The position numbers and the translations under genes were made by a program. The notes beneath the pieces were generated by a model, which saw only the letters and a list, made by a program, of their open reading frames with translations, was not told the DNA's origin and searched no databases. 64,000 nt of DNA from Aureicoccus marinus (GTDB taxonomy: Bacteria > Bacteroidota > Bacteroidia > Flavobacteriales > Flavobacteriaceae): positions 1,472,576 to 1,536,575 of the forward strand of contig NZ_MQVX01000001.1 of the NCBI RefSeq assembly GCF_002954325.1, in the 5' to 3' direction. This document shows, piece after piece, positions 27,348-36,503 of the stretch (the stretch's first letter is position 1; every line of letters begins with the position of its first letter).

Positions 27348-28304
27348 TTAAGACATCAATTCCTCTACTATACGGGCATCGGTAATTCCTTCCGCTTCGG
27401 CCTTATAGTTTTTGAGGATACGGTGTCTTAATATTCCTAGTGCAACAGCCCTTACGTCCTCCGCATCCGGTGAAAACTTACCATTGATGAGCGAGTGCGC
27501 TTTGGCGCCGAGGATCAGGTTTTGGGAGGCTCTGGGTCCGGCACCCCAGTCCAAATAGTCCCGAACAAAAGGGCTGGCAGAAGACAATCCCGGACGGGAA
27601 CGACTCACCAGTCGAACAGCAAACTCTACAACATTATCGGCTACCGGAATACGGCGAACCAACTGCTGAATTTCTTGGATTTCCTGAGCTGTAAAAATAG
27701 CCTTGACCTCATTGTTCTGCTCCTTTGTTGTGGCTTTAACCACTTCAATTTCTTCTTCCACCGAAGGGTAATCCAATTCGATGGCGAACATAAAGCGATC
27801 TAATTGTGCTTCCGGCAAAGGATAAGTACCCTCCTGCTCAATCGGGTTTTGAGTAGCCAACACAAAGTATGGATTGGGCAAAGTATGGGTCTGGCCCGCA
27901 ATGGTTACCGCCTTTTCCTGCATAGCTTCCAAAAGGGCCGCTTGGGTTTTGGGTGGAGTTCTGTTGATCTCATCCGCCAAAATAATATTGGCAAACACAG
28001 GGCCTTTAATGAACTTGAAATTACGATCGTTGTCAAGCACTTCGCTTCCGACTATATCGGAAGGCATAAGATCCGGAGTAAACTGAATCCGTTTAAAATT
28101 CAACCCCAGTGTCTGGGCAATGGTGTTTACCATCAAGGTCTTCGCCAATCCAGGGACCCCAATGAGTAAGGAGTGTCCTCCAGCGTAGATAGAAAGGAGT
28201 ATTTGCTCGATCACGGCTTCTTGTCCGATGATCACCTTCCCGATTTCTTGTCGTAATGCTTTGTGTTTATCGCCGAGTCTAACTACTGCTTCTTTCTCTG
28301 ACAT
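27348..28304 (-). CDS. MoxR-family AAA+ ATPase
   Basis: AAA+ ATPase of the MoxR class, chaperones that usually activate partner proteins with a VWA domain. Walker A GVPGLAKT is near residue 44, Walker B ILADEINRTPPKTQAALLE near 108, and sensor 1 VLATQNPIEQEGTYPLPEAQ near 150. The 318-residue length is typical. Here the usual DUF58 and VWA partners are absent; instead it starts 4 nt after a SurA-like isomerase gene. That suggests a link with envelope protein maturation, which is only inference. Confidence 0.92.
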   Translation of the reverse strand: MSEKEAVVRLGDKHKALRQEIGKVIIGQEAVIEQILLSIYAGGHSLLIGVPGLAKTLMVNTIAQTLGLNFKRIQFTPDLMPSDIVGSEVLDNDRNFKFIKGPVFANIILADEINRTPPKTQAALLEAMQEKAVTIAGQTHTLPNPYFVLATQNPIEQEGTYPLPEAQLDRFMFAIELDYPSVEEEIEVVKATTKEQNNEVKAIFTAQEIQEIQQLVRRIPVADNVVEFAVRLVSRSRPGLSSASPFVRDYLDWGAGPRASQNLILGAKAHSLINGKFSPDAEDVRAVALGILRHRILKNYKAEAEGITDARIVEELMS

Positions 28305-28308
28305 AAGC

Positions 28309-29808
28309 CTACTCCTTTACCCACTTGTTGGCAAAATCACAGTCTTTAAACTCCTTATTTACCTGTACGTAGGAGTCTTCAATAGTCTTAGCGATCCATT
28401 TACTGATCACCCTGACCTGCTTCTCCCTCAAAGCCAGCTCCTGGATTTTCAAATAATCCTGGGCAAAATCAGCCTTGTGCTCGTCAAAGCGGTTGGTGAT
28501 CTGCATGATCTTGAATTGTGGCGGCCCTCCTCGAGGGTCTTCCTGGGTTAGGGGGTAGCTGATTTCGTTGTCTTTTAAATTTCGGACCTGATTATAGAGT
28601 TTCGGGTCCATATTGGTCAACTCGAAGCGATCGGAAAAATCTATTGGGTTACGCAATTGACCTCCATCACCACTGGTTTCCTTCTCGTCTGAGTACTTTC
28701 GGGCGGCTTCCTGGAAATCGAGTTTTCCGTCCAGGATTTGCTGGCGAATAGAATCCAATTCCATTTTGGCTTCGCGAATAACATCGTCCGGCACATCTGG
28801 ACGAATCAAGATATGGCGCACATCTCTTTCTTGACCTCGGATCTTGTCTACTGTCAAGATGTGGTAGCCATAAATCGTTTCAAAGGGCTCACTGACCTCT
28901 CCTTCTTTTATACTGAAAGCGACATCCTTAAACTCCTTTAGGAAGGGGGTTTCTCGGGTGATCCCTGCATACAAGCCCCCGTTGTCTTTGGACCCCTCGT
29001 CATCTGAATTCAATACCGCTTTAATACTAAAGCTGGAACCCAATTCCTCAATATCCTGCTTAATCTTTAAAAGGCGATTGATCACCTTCTGCTTTTCTTC
29101 TTCCGGTGGTTGAGGAGATTTGACAATTTGAGCAATAGAAAGTGCAGCGCCAAAAACAGGGCGCTCCTCCTCCGGAATACCATAGAAAAACTCGCGCACC
29201 TCCTCTGGAGTAACCTCAAGTTCTTCGATAATATTCTGCTTCATATTGTCAGAGAGCAAACGCAAACGGTTGATTTCATTGAGCTCTTCTTTAAGACTAA
29301 CCAAATCGGGTTTTTGGTAGAACTTCAGGACCTTTTCTAAGGAGCCTACCTGAGAAATCAATTGTTGTACCTGACGATCACTGGTCCCGTACACCTGCGC
29401 ATCAGAAACCAAAAGGCTATCCTGAATGGCCTGGTGAGCATACAAACGATCTTCCATGAGTTTACCAAGCAACTGGCAGGTTGTAATGTCTTGTGTAGAA
29501 CCTCCCTGGTTCTCGATATCAGCAAGCAGCTTATCAATATCAGAATTGAGGATAACGTAATCTCCAACAACTGCCGCTACCCCATCAACTTTGGTACGCA
29601 TGATGCGTGCCGTTGTGGTGTCGGCCGGCAGGGCGGCGCTTTTTTGCATAATGGACTGGGCTAAAGCAAGGGAGTCTTTACTCACCGGAGTTGTTGCTGT
29701 GGAATCTGCTGGGGAGTTCTCTTGTGCATAACCTGCAAGCAGGCTGAACAACAATAAAGTACCGCTTAGTACCTTACTCTTGTTTCTCTTGATAATTCTC
29801 AAATTCAT
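28309..29808 (-). CDS. SurA-like peptidylprolyl isomerase
   Basis: A 499-residue exported chaperone. A signal peptide (LSGTLLLFSLLAGYAQ) ends near residue 29, a SurA N-terminal chaperone domain follows (about 50-190, with GVAAVVGDYVILNSDID), then two parvulin domains (about 205-325 and 330-440, the latter with DVRHILIRPD). It should help fold outer-membrane proteins in the periplasm. Its start overlaps the upstream lipoprotein gene by 35 nt, and moxR follows after 4 nt. Confidence 0.9.
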   Translation of the reverse strand: MNLRIIKRNKSKVLSGTLLLFSLLAGYAQENSPADSTATTPVSKDSLALAQSIMQKSAALPADTTTARIMRTKVDGVAAVVGDYVILNSDIDKLLADIENQGGSTQDITTCQLLGKLMEDRLYAHQAIQDSLLVSDAQVYGTSDRQVQQLISQVGSLEKVLKFYQKPDLVSLKEELNEINRLRLLSDNMKQNIIEELEVTPEEVREFFYGIPEEERPVFGAALSIAQIVKSPQPPEEEKQKVINRLLKIKQDIEELGSSFSIKAVLNSDDEGSKDNGGLYAGITRETPFLKEFKDVAFSIKEGEVSEPFETIYGYHILTVDKIRGQERDVRHILIRPDVPDDVIREAKMELDSIRQQILDGKLDFQEAARKYSDEKETSGDGGQLRNPIDFSDRFELTNMDPKLYNQVRNLKDNEISYPLTQEDPRGGPPQFKIMQITNRFDEHKADFAQDYLKIQELALREKQVRVISKWIAKTIEDSYVQVNKEFKDCDFANKWVKE

Positions 29809-30655
29809 TCTTTTTGGTGGCCTCAGAAAGAATGTCTGCTTCGATTTGCCGGACGTAGTCCAGTCGTCTTCTGTTCAAGATAATCTCCTTTAAATCAGGG
29901 ATTACATAGGTGAACGGAGCTTGATCGTTGACATCCATAGAGGCCATTACACGGCCGAAATATACACCCGTACTGTCCTTGATTTCAAAGAATTTTGATT
30001 TTTTTAAGTAAGAATCTTGATTCTTGTAGTTCAACGGGGGTATTTCCATCATCAATTGGGAAGCGCTCACCCAAATACTGTCATTGAAATGCGCTTTTTT
30101 AAAGTGGACAGAAATAGAATCCAGGTATCGGGCGTCTTCCTGTTCAAAACGCTTCATTCTATCCTCAACCAAGTCGGGGTTAAGGAAGGTGGGTGGTAAA
30201 CCAATGAAGCGTAATTGATAAATTTTCTCGTTCAGCTTAAAGTTCTCTTTCTGCGCATTGTAGAATTTCAATAATTCTTTGGTGGTCACCGCGGAATCAT
30301 TCATCTGCCGGGTCAACTCATCCACATAAGCACGCGTGTAAAGCTCAGCACGGTAATCCGCCACCAAACGATCGAATTCGTTCAGGGTCTCATCAGGTAG
30401 GTTGATCTTGGAACGAGTGAGTAAGAGCTCCTTAGATGCCCATCTATTAATGTAGTCCGTAATAAAGGCTGCGCTATCTGCCGAGCTCATGACCGTTGGA
30501 ATAGCCAACTCTACCTCATTTTTATAGAGATAAGCATTTCCTACTCTGGCTAGAGGAACTTGTTCGAACTCCTCTTTAAAAAACGAATCACAGCTGGGTA
30601 CTGTCAGTAGCACCATCAGCCAAAAAACGACAAAGAGATTTCGATCCGAAAGCAT
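29774..30655 (-). CDS. SurA-N-like periplasmic lipoprotein
   Basis: A 293-residue lipoprotein. ATG 30655 is chosen because it gives a signal peptide (NLFVVFWLMVLLTVPSC) with a lipobox cysteine near residue 22; the frame is open to 30730 but without a signal sequence. The rest (LARVGNAYLYKNEVELAIP, then many charged helices) resembles the SurA/PpiC chaperone region without an obvious parvulin core. It sits directly upstream of the SurA-like gene, so it probably shares the outer-membrane protein folding role. Function inferred from context. Confidence 0.75.
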   Translation of the reverse strand: MLSDRNLFVVFWLMVLLTVPSCDSFFKEEFEQVPLARVGNAYLYKNEVELAIPTVMSSADSAAFITDYINRWASKELLLTRSKINLPDETLNEFDRLVADYRAELYTRAYVDELTRQMNDSAVTTKELLKFYNAQKENFKLNEKIYQLRFIGLPPTFLNPDLVEDRMKRFEQEDARYLDSISVHFKKAHFNDSIWVSASQLMMEIPPLNYKNQDSYLKKSKFFEIKDSTGVYFGRVMASMDVNDQAPFTYVIPDLKEIILNRRRLDYVRQIEADILSEATKKNEFENYQEKQE

Positions 30656-30766
30656 TAAGCAAAAATAGGAATAAGTCTGGGCCACGCAAGGCCTGAGGCC
30701 GCCCTTAACAGATTTTTTATAGCCGCTCATCTAATAATTTATATCTTGCTTTCAAATGCCAACGGA

Positions 30767-31204
30767 ATGAAATACACCACTCAAGTAATTATCGATTTAC
30801 CGCTGGAAGAATGCATCGCTAAATTGGACAACCCCGAAAACATGAAACACTGGCAAGAAGGGTTGGAATCTTATGAGCATCTTCAAGGAGCTGCTGGGCA
30901 GGAAGGCGCCCAAATGAACCTGCACTACAAGATGGGGAGACGCAAAATCGATATGGTCGAAACCATTATTAAAAAACAATTGCCCAACGAGTTCCATAGT
31001 ACTTATGAAGCCAAAGGGGTTCACAATATCCAGAAGAATTACTTCACCACGGTAGAAGGAAACAAAACCCAATGGACTTCTGTGAGTGAATTCAAATTTG
31101 ATAAACCTGGACTTCGCTTGATGAGCTGGCTAGTACCTAATGTATTTAGAAAGCAATCGCAGAAGTACCTGGAGGATTTCAAGTCTTTCGCTGAGAACAA
31201 CTAG
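30767..31204 (+). CDS. SRPBCC-fold protein
   Basis: A 145-residue protein with the START/Bet v1-like (SRPBCC) layout: beta strand TTQVIIDLPLEECIAKL, NPENMKHWQEGL, and a closing C-terminal helix (RKQSQKYLEDFKSFAENN). Such proteins bind hydrophobic ligands; the ligand is unknown. ATG 30767 gives the standard MKYTTQV start; the extra seven upstream residues are not needed. It is divergent from the SurA group and starts a run of three genes. Confidence 0.75.
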   Translation: MKYTTQVIIDLPLEECIAKLDNPENMKHWQEGLESYEHLQGAAGQEGAQMNLHYKMGRRKIDMVETIIKKQLPNEFHSTYEAKGVHNIQKNYFTTVEGNKTQWTSVSEFKFDKPGLRLMSWLVPNVFRKQSQKYLEDFKSFAENN

Positions 31205-31212
31205 AGCCTCCC

Positions 31213-31461
31213 ATGTCAAAGAAGCTAAAAGTGATCTGGGATTTTAGGGGACCGGCCTCTCAAAAAACGGCCGAACACTTTGTGATTCACTTAGAGGAGT
31301 ATCTGAAAGGAAACACACTTAAGTCGCACGGTCATGGGTCTGAAATTCGATCCGATATGATCGCCATCGCTTTCCTGATTATCGGCACCGAGGATTTAGA
31401 ACAAGTGAAAAACGAGCTGAAGCCCCATCGAGCGGAATGGGTCGAAACACCATCGGCATGA
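31213..31461 (+). CDS. Small conserved-looking protein, unknown function
   Basis: An 82-residue soluble protein starting MSKKLKVIWDFRGPASQKTAEHF and containing a histidine-rich turn (KSHGHGSEI) and a hydrophobic strand (DMIAIAFLIIG). I do not recognise a family. It lies 8 nt after the SRPBCC gene and overlaps the next gene by 4 nt (ATGA), so it is very probably translated. Confidence 0.7.
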   Translation: MSKKLKVIWDFRGPASQKTAEHFVIHLEEYLKGNTLKSHGHGSEIRSDMIAIAFLIIGTEDLEQVKNELKPHRAEWVETPSA

Positions 31462-32605
31462 AAAGAGCATCTCTACAATCTATTCTCCTACTTGCGGTTT
31501 TGCTTATTGGAGGAGCTTGTCAACAAGAAGAACAAGCCCAAACCATTCTGGAAAAGGCCTTAAGTTCAGATGATCCTGCGATCGCCAGGGTCATGGCAAA
31601 TCCCGAAAAATATGAGCTTCAAATTCGATTGAGTCAAACCATCAAAGCGGGAGAACAGGTTCGATTTGAAGATATCGATTATCAGGTTGATGATTCCGTC
31701 TACTTTTACCCGGCCAGCACAGTCAAATTCGCGGTAGCCGTGGCTGCTCTCGAAAAATTAAATCAACAGGACATCGATATACATCAACGCTATTACATAG
31801 AAGGAGACAGTTTGGAGGCGAGCTTTGCCGATGATATCCGCGCTGTTTTCGCAATCAGCGATAACCACGCCAATAACAGGCTCTTTGAATACGTAGGTCA
31901 GGATGGCATCAATGCCCAACTTAGGGAACGTGGAGTAAGTCCCATCCGGATTGCTCACCGCCTATCGACCGCCCTGGCCGACACGCTGATCACACGCCCA
32001 CTTCTCCTGTTGGGACAAAATGAAGAGAGTACGGCAACAAGAGCGATAGAAAATAGCCCGATTGAAGCCTTAAAACTAAAAGGAATGACCAAAGGCATTG
32101 GGTTTATGACCGGTAGTGAAAAAATCGACGAGGCGTTTGATTTTAGCCGTAAAAACTACTTCCCGATTTCGGCACAGAACGCTTTACTTAAACGAGTCAT
32201 TTTTCCAGAGGCCTTTGAAGAAAAGGACCGCTTACAAATCAGCGAAAGTCAAAGGGAGTACCTACTCCATACGATGAGCAAATTGCCTCGAGAGCAAGGC
32301 TATGATCCGGAGGAATTCTACGACGGCTACGTGAAATTCTTTCTCTTTGGAGACTCAGAAGACGTGATTCCAACAGACTTCAAGATCTACAATAAAGTGG
32401 CTACGCCTACGGAACCTTGACGGACACCGCCTATATCGTCAACCAAAAGGAAGGTGTAGCCTTTCTGCTTCACGCCACCATCTTGGTCAACAAAGATGGT
32501 GTTTTTAATGACGATCAATATGAGTACGACGAAATTGGAATTCCTTTTTTAGCGGCACTAGGTCGCGAGCTGTACCGATTGCAAAAAGAAGAGGGTAATA
32601 AGTAA
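31458..32605 (+). CDS. Class A beta-lactamase-like lipoprotein, frameshifted
   Basis: Serine hydrolase of the class A beta-lactamase/PBP fold. The lipobox Cys is residue 21 (LIGGAC). The nucleophile S87-T-V-K90 and SDN (134-136) are present. The frame breaks at about 32398-32401, where GTGGGC appears as GTGGC; restoring one G gives KVGYAYGTLTDTAYIV and continues to 32605. The K-x-G motif (KTG in true lactamases) is therefore cut by the indel. Full length is about 382 residues. It lacks nothing else obvious, so this is a homopolymer indel. Antibiotic hydrolysis is not implied; many relatives act on peptides. Confidence 0.85.
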
Positions 32606-32641
32606 GAATTTACCTATTTTTTATGGTGAAATCTTATTTTC

Positions 32642-33067
32642 ATGAAAGCGGTTCTTTACCTCAGTCGAGCAACACAAAAATTTGAAAAAGAGAAACTCCA
32701 ACAAATTGAAGAAAAGTCTTTGGCCAATAACACTAAGTTGGGCATTAGCGGCTAGTTGTATTTTGATGGCAATCACTTTTTGCGATACCTCGAAGGGGAA
32801 GCCGAATTGGTCGACCCACTTCTAGAGATTATGCGTGACGACCCGCGCCCTGACTTTTTGTGCGCAACACAGGAGCAAATCGATGAAAAACGCTTTCCGG
32901 AATGGAGTATGAAAAATATCCAAAGTATTCTGCTCGAGATGAATCTGGTCGAAAAAACCATTATTCAAATCCTAAGCCTTTTCGGGGATAAAGGCTACAG
33001 TATCAACGCTGGTATGAGCAAGGATCTCTTTAAACTAATGGACCACCTCAAAGCCGTGGTCTATTAA
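32642..33067 (+). pseudogene. Degenerate BLUF photoreceptor-domain gene
   Basis: BLUF domains sense blue light through FAD. The 141-residue frame begins MKAVLYLSRATQKF, and the family tyrosine (residue 6) and asparagine (29-30) are there. Codon 38 is TAG (32753-32755) inside the GISG-x-LYFDG segment. In addition, the flavin-contacting glutamine of F-x-Q-x-LEG is Arg48 (HFLRYLEG), from a single CAA-to-CGA change. Two independent lesions at key places suggest real loss of the photocycle, not only a base-call error. Downstream, the frame stays open to 33067, so decay is recent. Confidence 0.85.
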
Positions 33068-33100
33068 AAAAAGCCACCCCCTTTCGGAAGTGGCTTTCTT
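33067..33100. terminator. Bidirectional terminator after the BLUF pseudogene
   Basis: AAAGCCAC and GTGGCTTT form the stem around a short loop, with A and T runs outside. It lies between the convergent BLUF and fasciclin genes and can serve both. Confidence 0.75.
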
Positions 33101-33121
33101 CAAATCCTCATTCATCTAACA

Positions 33122-33640
33122 TTAGTTGGGCATTACCACATCTTCGATGATGTGAATTACACCATTAGATGCCATCACGTCCGTTTTGGCAATCTTGCTG
33201 TAATTGCCCTTGCTGTCTTTCAAGTAGATTCCTCCATCCTTTTGAACAGCGGTCAGTCGCGCTCCATTGAGGGTTGTCAGACTTGCACTCCCTTTTCCTT
33301 TTTTCAAAGCAGCAACAACATCGGTAGCGGTTACTTTTCCGGCCACAACGTGGTAGGTCAAGATTCCGGCTAGTGCGCTTTTGTTTTTAGGTTGCAAAAG
33401 GCTATTTAGGGTCTTGGAATCAATTTTTGCAAAGCCGCTATTGACTGGAGCAAATACGGTAAATGGTCCGTCTCCTTGCAAAGCAGGAACGAGATCAGCA
33501 GCTTTTAGAGCGGTTACTAAAGTGGAAAAGTCGTCAACAGATACCGCGATGTCTACAATGGATTTTGCTTTCTGAGCCTGTGTTGTTTGAACACTCATCA
33601 TTAGGGCTACTGCACTTAGAATAAAAACTATTTTTTTCAT
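33122..33640 (-). CDS. Fasciclin-domain secreted protein
   Basis: A 172-residue secreted protein with a signal peptide (MKKIVFILSAVALMMSVQTTQAQ) and a single fasciclin (FAS1) domain: VDIAVSVDDFSTLVTAL, GPFTVFAPVNSGFAKI near 60 and NGVIHIIEDVVMPN at the end. FAS1 proteins are implicated in surface adhesion. Divergent from an ECF sigma/anti-sigma pair 125 nt away, a common flavobacterial arrangement suggesting that the sigma factor may control it. Confidence 0.9.
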   Translation of the reverse strand: MKKIVFILSAVALMMSVQTTQAQKAKSIVDIAVSVDDFSTLVTALKAADLVPALQGDGPFTVFAPVNSGFAKIDSKTLNSLLQPKNKSALAGILTYHVVAGKVTATDVVAALKKGKGSASLTTLNGARLTAVQKDGGIYLKDSKGNYSKIAKTDVMASNGVIHIIEDVVMPN

Positions 33641-33764
33641 GTCTTGATTTCTTTTTAAGATTTAAAATGTTTTAGAATTAAAATTTGCGCGCTTACCCTA
33701 TTTACCCCGACATCTCCCCTTTGGATGAAGCCTGATCTTTTTTATCATATCTTTAACAGAGCGG

Positions 33765-34331
33765 ATGAAAGCAGACACTAACGATAAAGCACTCATTATC
33801 GGCGTTCAGCAAAGGGACCAAAAAGCCCTCTACGCCTTATACGAGAAGTACTCAGGAGCCCTTTACGGGGTCATCATTCGCATGTGCAAGGATTCGGGTC
33901 TGGCGGAAGAGCTCCTCCAAGAGAGTTTCCTTAAGATCTGGAATAAAATAGACCAGTACCATCCTGATAAGGGCCGTTTTTATACCTGGGCCTATCGAAT
34001 TGCACGAAATACCACCTTAAATGCCATGAGAAAAGAGTCCTTGCTCATCCAAAGCGAGGATTTAAGTGTATATAAGGATAGAAAAGAAGAGGAAGAGCCA
34101 TGGGATGTCCAGCGTTTAAACGGCCAAATCAACAGCCTGGAACCCCATCACCGACAAGCGATTTCTCTGGTATACTTTCAAGGATTTACCCACCGAGAGG
34201 CCCACGAAGAAATGGGCGTACCGCTGGGAACCTTCAAATCGTATATCAGACAGGCGCTTAAGCAATTGCGGGAAGGTTATAAGATAACCGGATGCGCACT
34301 GTTATTTATGAACCATTGGTTAGGGCTATGA
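33765..34331 (+). CDS. ECF RNA polymerase sigma factor
   Basis: A 188-residue extracytoplasmic-function sigma-70. Region 2 lies at about 20-85 (LLQESFLKIW and KGRFYTWAYRIARNTTLNAMR) and region 4 at about 125-180 (RQAISLVYFQGFTHREAHEEMGVPLGTFKSYIRQAL). It is translationally coupled with the anti-sigma gene (ATGA overlap). A TTG at 33721-33723 with TATCTTTA at 33748-33755 may be its promoter, but the last base does not match. Confidence 0.92.
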   Translation: MKADTNDKALIIGVQQRDQKALYALYEKYSGALYGVIIRMCKDSGLAEELLQESFLKIWNKIDQYHPDKGRFYTWAYRIARNTTLNAMRKESLLIQSEDLSVYKDRKEEEEPWDVQRLNGQINSLEPHHRQAISLVYFQGFTHREAHEEMGVPLGTFKSYIRQALKQLREGYKITGCALLFMNHWLGL

Positions 34332-35083
34332 CGAAAGAAGAAGCAATAGAACAAGGGTATTTGGAAGCCTATCTTCTCGGAGAACTCGATTCCGAAAAGA
34401 TGGAGGCCTTGGAATCCCTCTTGTCCAGAGACCTGGGCTTGCGCAATACATTGAACACCCTGGAAGCGGATTTTGAAAAAATGGCCATGGATAATGCCAT
34501 TGAACCTCCCGCTCATATTAGAGAGAATTTAAAGAAAGCCATTGAACAACCTAAGGTACGCCTTCCCTATAGGCCAGATCTTTGGGCTGCAGCGTCGCTG
34601 GCTTTGCTTTTCGCCATCACCGCCTTTAGTCTCTTTTTACGGTGGCAAAGTACCCAAGAAGAACTCGAAATTCTACAGCAAGACAACCTCTTTGTCCGAT
34701 CCGAATTGGAAGAAATACGCTCTAAGAACTTAGAGCAAGAAGTGATCCTGGAACGAGTCGCTTCCCCGGAAGTTGTACCCGTATTTTTGCGTGGAAACCA
34801 ACGCCTCACTTCCTTTAAAATCGTCGCCTACCTCGATGAAGCCAGCGGACAGGTGTGGATCAATACCGCTGACATTCCTTCTCCACCGGAAGGCCGTAGT
34901 TACCAAATGTGGGGCGACGTAGATGACCACATGGTCTCGATGGGTGTTGTCAAGCCTGAGGGAGACTGGCAAGCCATGACGTATTTGCCCGAGGCAAGTT
35001 CCTTGAATGTCACCTTAGAACCCGAAGGAGGTAGTGAAGAGGCCAGTGTGGATCAGCTGCTAGCGCAGACCATTATTCCCTAA
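34328..35083 (+). CDS. RskA-like anti-sigma factor
   Basis: A 251-residue inner-membrane protein that holds the ECF sigma factor inactive. A short cytoplasmic anti-sigma region (about 1-85) precedes one membrane helix (AAASLALLFAITAFSLFL, about 90-110), a coiled-coil-like segment, and the periplasmic RskA C-terminal domain (about 140-245, with GQVWINTADIPSPPEGRSYQMW). ATG 34328 overlaps the sigma stop by 4 nt; the longer frame from 34292 lies within the sigma gene. Confidence 0.88.
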   Translation: MTKEEAIEQGYLEAYLLGELDSEKMEALESLLSRDLGLRNTLNTLEADFEKMAMDNAIEPPAHIRENLKKAIEQPKVRLPYRPDLWAAASLALLFAITAFSLFLRWQSTQEELEILQQDNLFVRSELEEIRSKNLEQEVILERVASPEVVPVFLRGNQRLTSFKIVAYLDEASGQVWINTADIPSPPEGRSYQMWGDVDDHMVSMGVVKPEGDWQAMTYLPEASSLNVTLEPEGGSEEASVDQLLAQTIIP

Positions 35084-35085
35084 GC

Positions 35086-36390
35086 TCAATCTACAGGCTC
35101 CGCCTGTAAGTCAAAATCAGTTGCTGATATAATTTTCAAATCGACGAAAGATCCGATGCGCAAAAAGTGTTGGGTGGCGTCAACAAGGACTTCATTATCC
35201 ACTTCAGGAGAATCGTACTCCGTACGACCAATAAAATAATTCCCTTCCTTTCTGTCGATCAGGCAGCGGTAAGTCTTGCCGATGTGTTGTTGGTTTGATT
35301 CCCAAGAAATACCGGCTTGCAATTCCATGATGGCATTGGCTCGCTCCAATTTGACCTCTTCAGGCACATCATCCTCCAGAGAATAGGCATGGGTTTGCTC
35401 CTCGTGGCTGTAGGTAAAACAACCCAGTCGCTCGAACTTCATCTCTTTTACCCAATCGTACAAGGTCTGAAAATCCTCCTCGGTTTCGCCAGGATAACCC
35501 ACAATGAGGGTCGTACGAATAGCCATGTCGGGAACCGCCGCTCTAAACTCCTCCAAAAGCTTAGTGGTTTTGGCCTTGGTCGTTCCTCGCCTCATACTTT
35601 TTAGAATAGGGTCAGCGATGTGTTGAAGCGGAATATCAATGTAGTTACAAATCTTGGGTTCTCTTTTCATGACCTCTAGGACTTCCATAGGAAATCCAGT
35701 CGGAAAGGCATAATGCAGACGTATCCACTCAATGCCTTCTACATTCACCAAAGCTTCCAGTAGTTCCGCCAAGGCTCTTTTCTTGTACAAATCAAGACCA
35801 TAATAGGTCAAATCCTGTGCGATTAGGATCAACTCCTTTACCCCTTTTGAAGCTAATTTCTGGGCTTCCGTAACCAGATCTTCTATAGGTGTACTTCTGT
35901 GTTTTCCTCGCATCAACGGGATAGCACAAAAAGAACAGGGTCGATCGCAGCCTTCAGCAATCTTGAGATAAGCGTAATGAGCGGGAGTGGCCGTCTTGCG
36001 TTCTCCGATGAGCTCGTGTTTGTAATCTGCCCCTAAGGCCTGAAGGAGCTGAGGCAAATCACGGGTCCCAAAAAAGGCATCTACTTCATCGATTTCTTTT
36101 TCAAGGTCTGGTTTGTATCGCTCACTGAGACATCCGGTAACAAAAAGTTGTTCTATGCGTCCTTCCTCCTTTTGGCGAGCGTACTCCAAGATGGTGTTGA
36201 CGCTTTCTTCTTTGGCATTGGCAATAAAGCCACAGGTATTCACCACAACAACATCTCCCTCCCCTTCGTGAACGACTTCCTTGCCATTGGCTTCCAATTG
36301 ACCAACCAAGACTTCGGAGTCATAGGTGTTTTTGCTGCAACCCAGTGTCACAACATTAATTCGCTTGGGATGAAGGGATTTTGTTCGCAT
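35086..36390 (-). CDS. rimO: Ribosomal protein S12 methylthiotransferase
   Basis: Radical SAM enzyme that adds a methylthio group to Asp of ribosomal protein S12. The 434-residue protein has an N-terminal MTTase domain (VVTLGCSKNTYDSE, first cluster cysteines), the radical SAM motif CDRPCSFC near residue 145 and a C-terminal TRAM domain. ATG 36390 is preferred because the alternative TTG at 36399 overlaps a TATTTTTG box (plus-strand 36397-36404) and adds only three residues. The mRNA would then be almost leaderless. Confidence 0.95.
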   Translation of the reverse strand: MRTKSLHPKRINVVTLGCSKNTYDSEVLVGQLEANGKEVVHEGEGDVVVVNTCGFIANAKEESVNTILEYARQKEEGRIEQLFVTGCLSERYKPDLEKEIDEVDAFFGTRDLPQLLQALGADYKHELIGERKTATPAHYAYLKIAEGCDRPCSFCAIPLMRGKHRSTPIEDLVTEAQKLASKGVKELILIAQDLTYYGLDLYKKRALAELLEALVNVEGIEWIRLHYAFPTGFPMEVLEVMKREPKICNYIDIPLQHIADPILKSMRRGTTKAKTTKLLEEFRAAVPDMAIRTTLIVGYPGETEEDFQTLYDWVKEMKFERLGCFTYSHEEQTHAYSLEDDVPEEVKLERANAIMELQAGISWESNQQHIGKTYRCLIDRKEGNYFIGRTEYDSPEVDNEVLVDATQHFLRIGSFVDLKIISATDFDLQAEPVD

Positions 36391-36396
36391 AGGGGG

Positions 36397-36404
36397 CAAA
36401 AATA
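36397..36404 (-). promoter_or_regulatory. Possible rimO -7 box
   Basis: The minus strand reads TATTTTTG, matching TAnnTTTG, only 6 nt before the rimO ATG at 36390. Transcription would begin at or very close to the start codon. No good TTG -33 element was found 17-23 nt upstream, so confidence is low. Confidence 0.35.
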
Positions 36405-36503
36405 CAATCCCAGGTGCACTTCATCGATTGTTTTGCATAAAATTCTATCCCTCAGCGTTAAACCATTGTGGGCGGACAGGATCATAGAGCTAATCTGAAC
36501 AAC

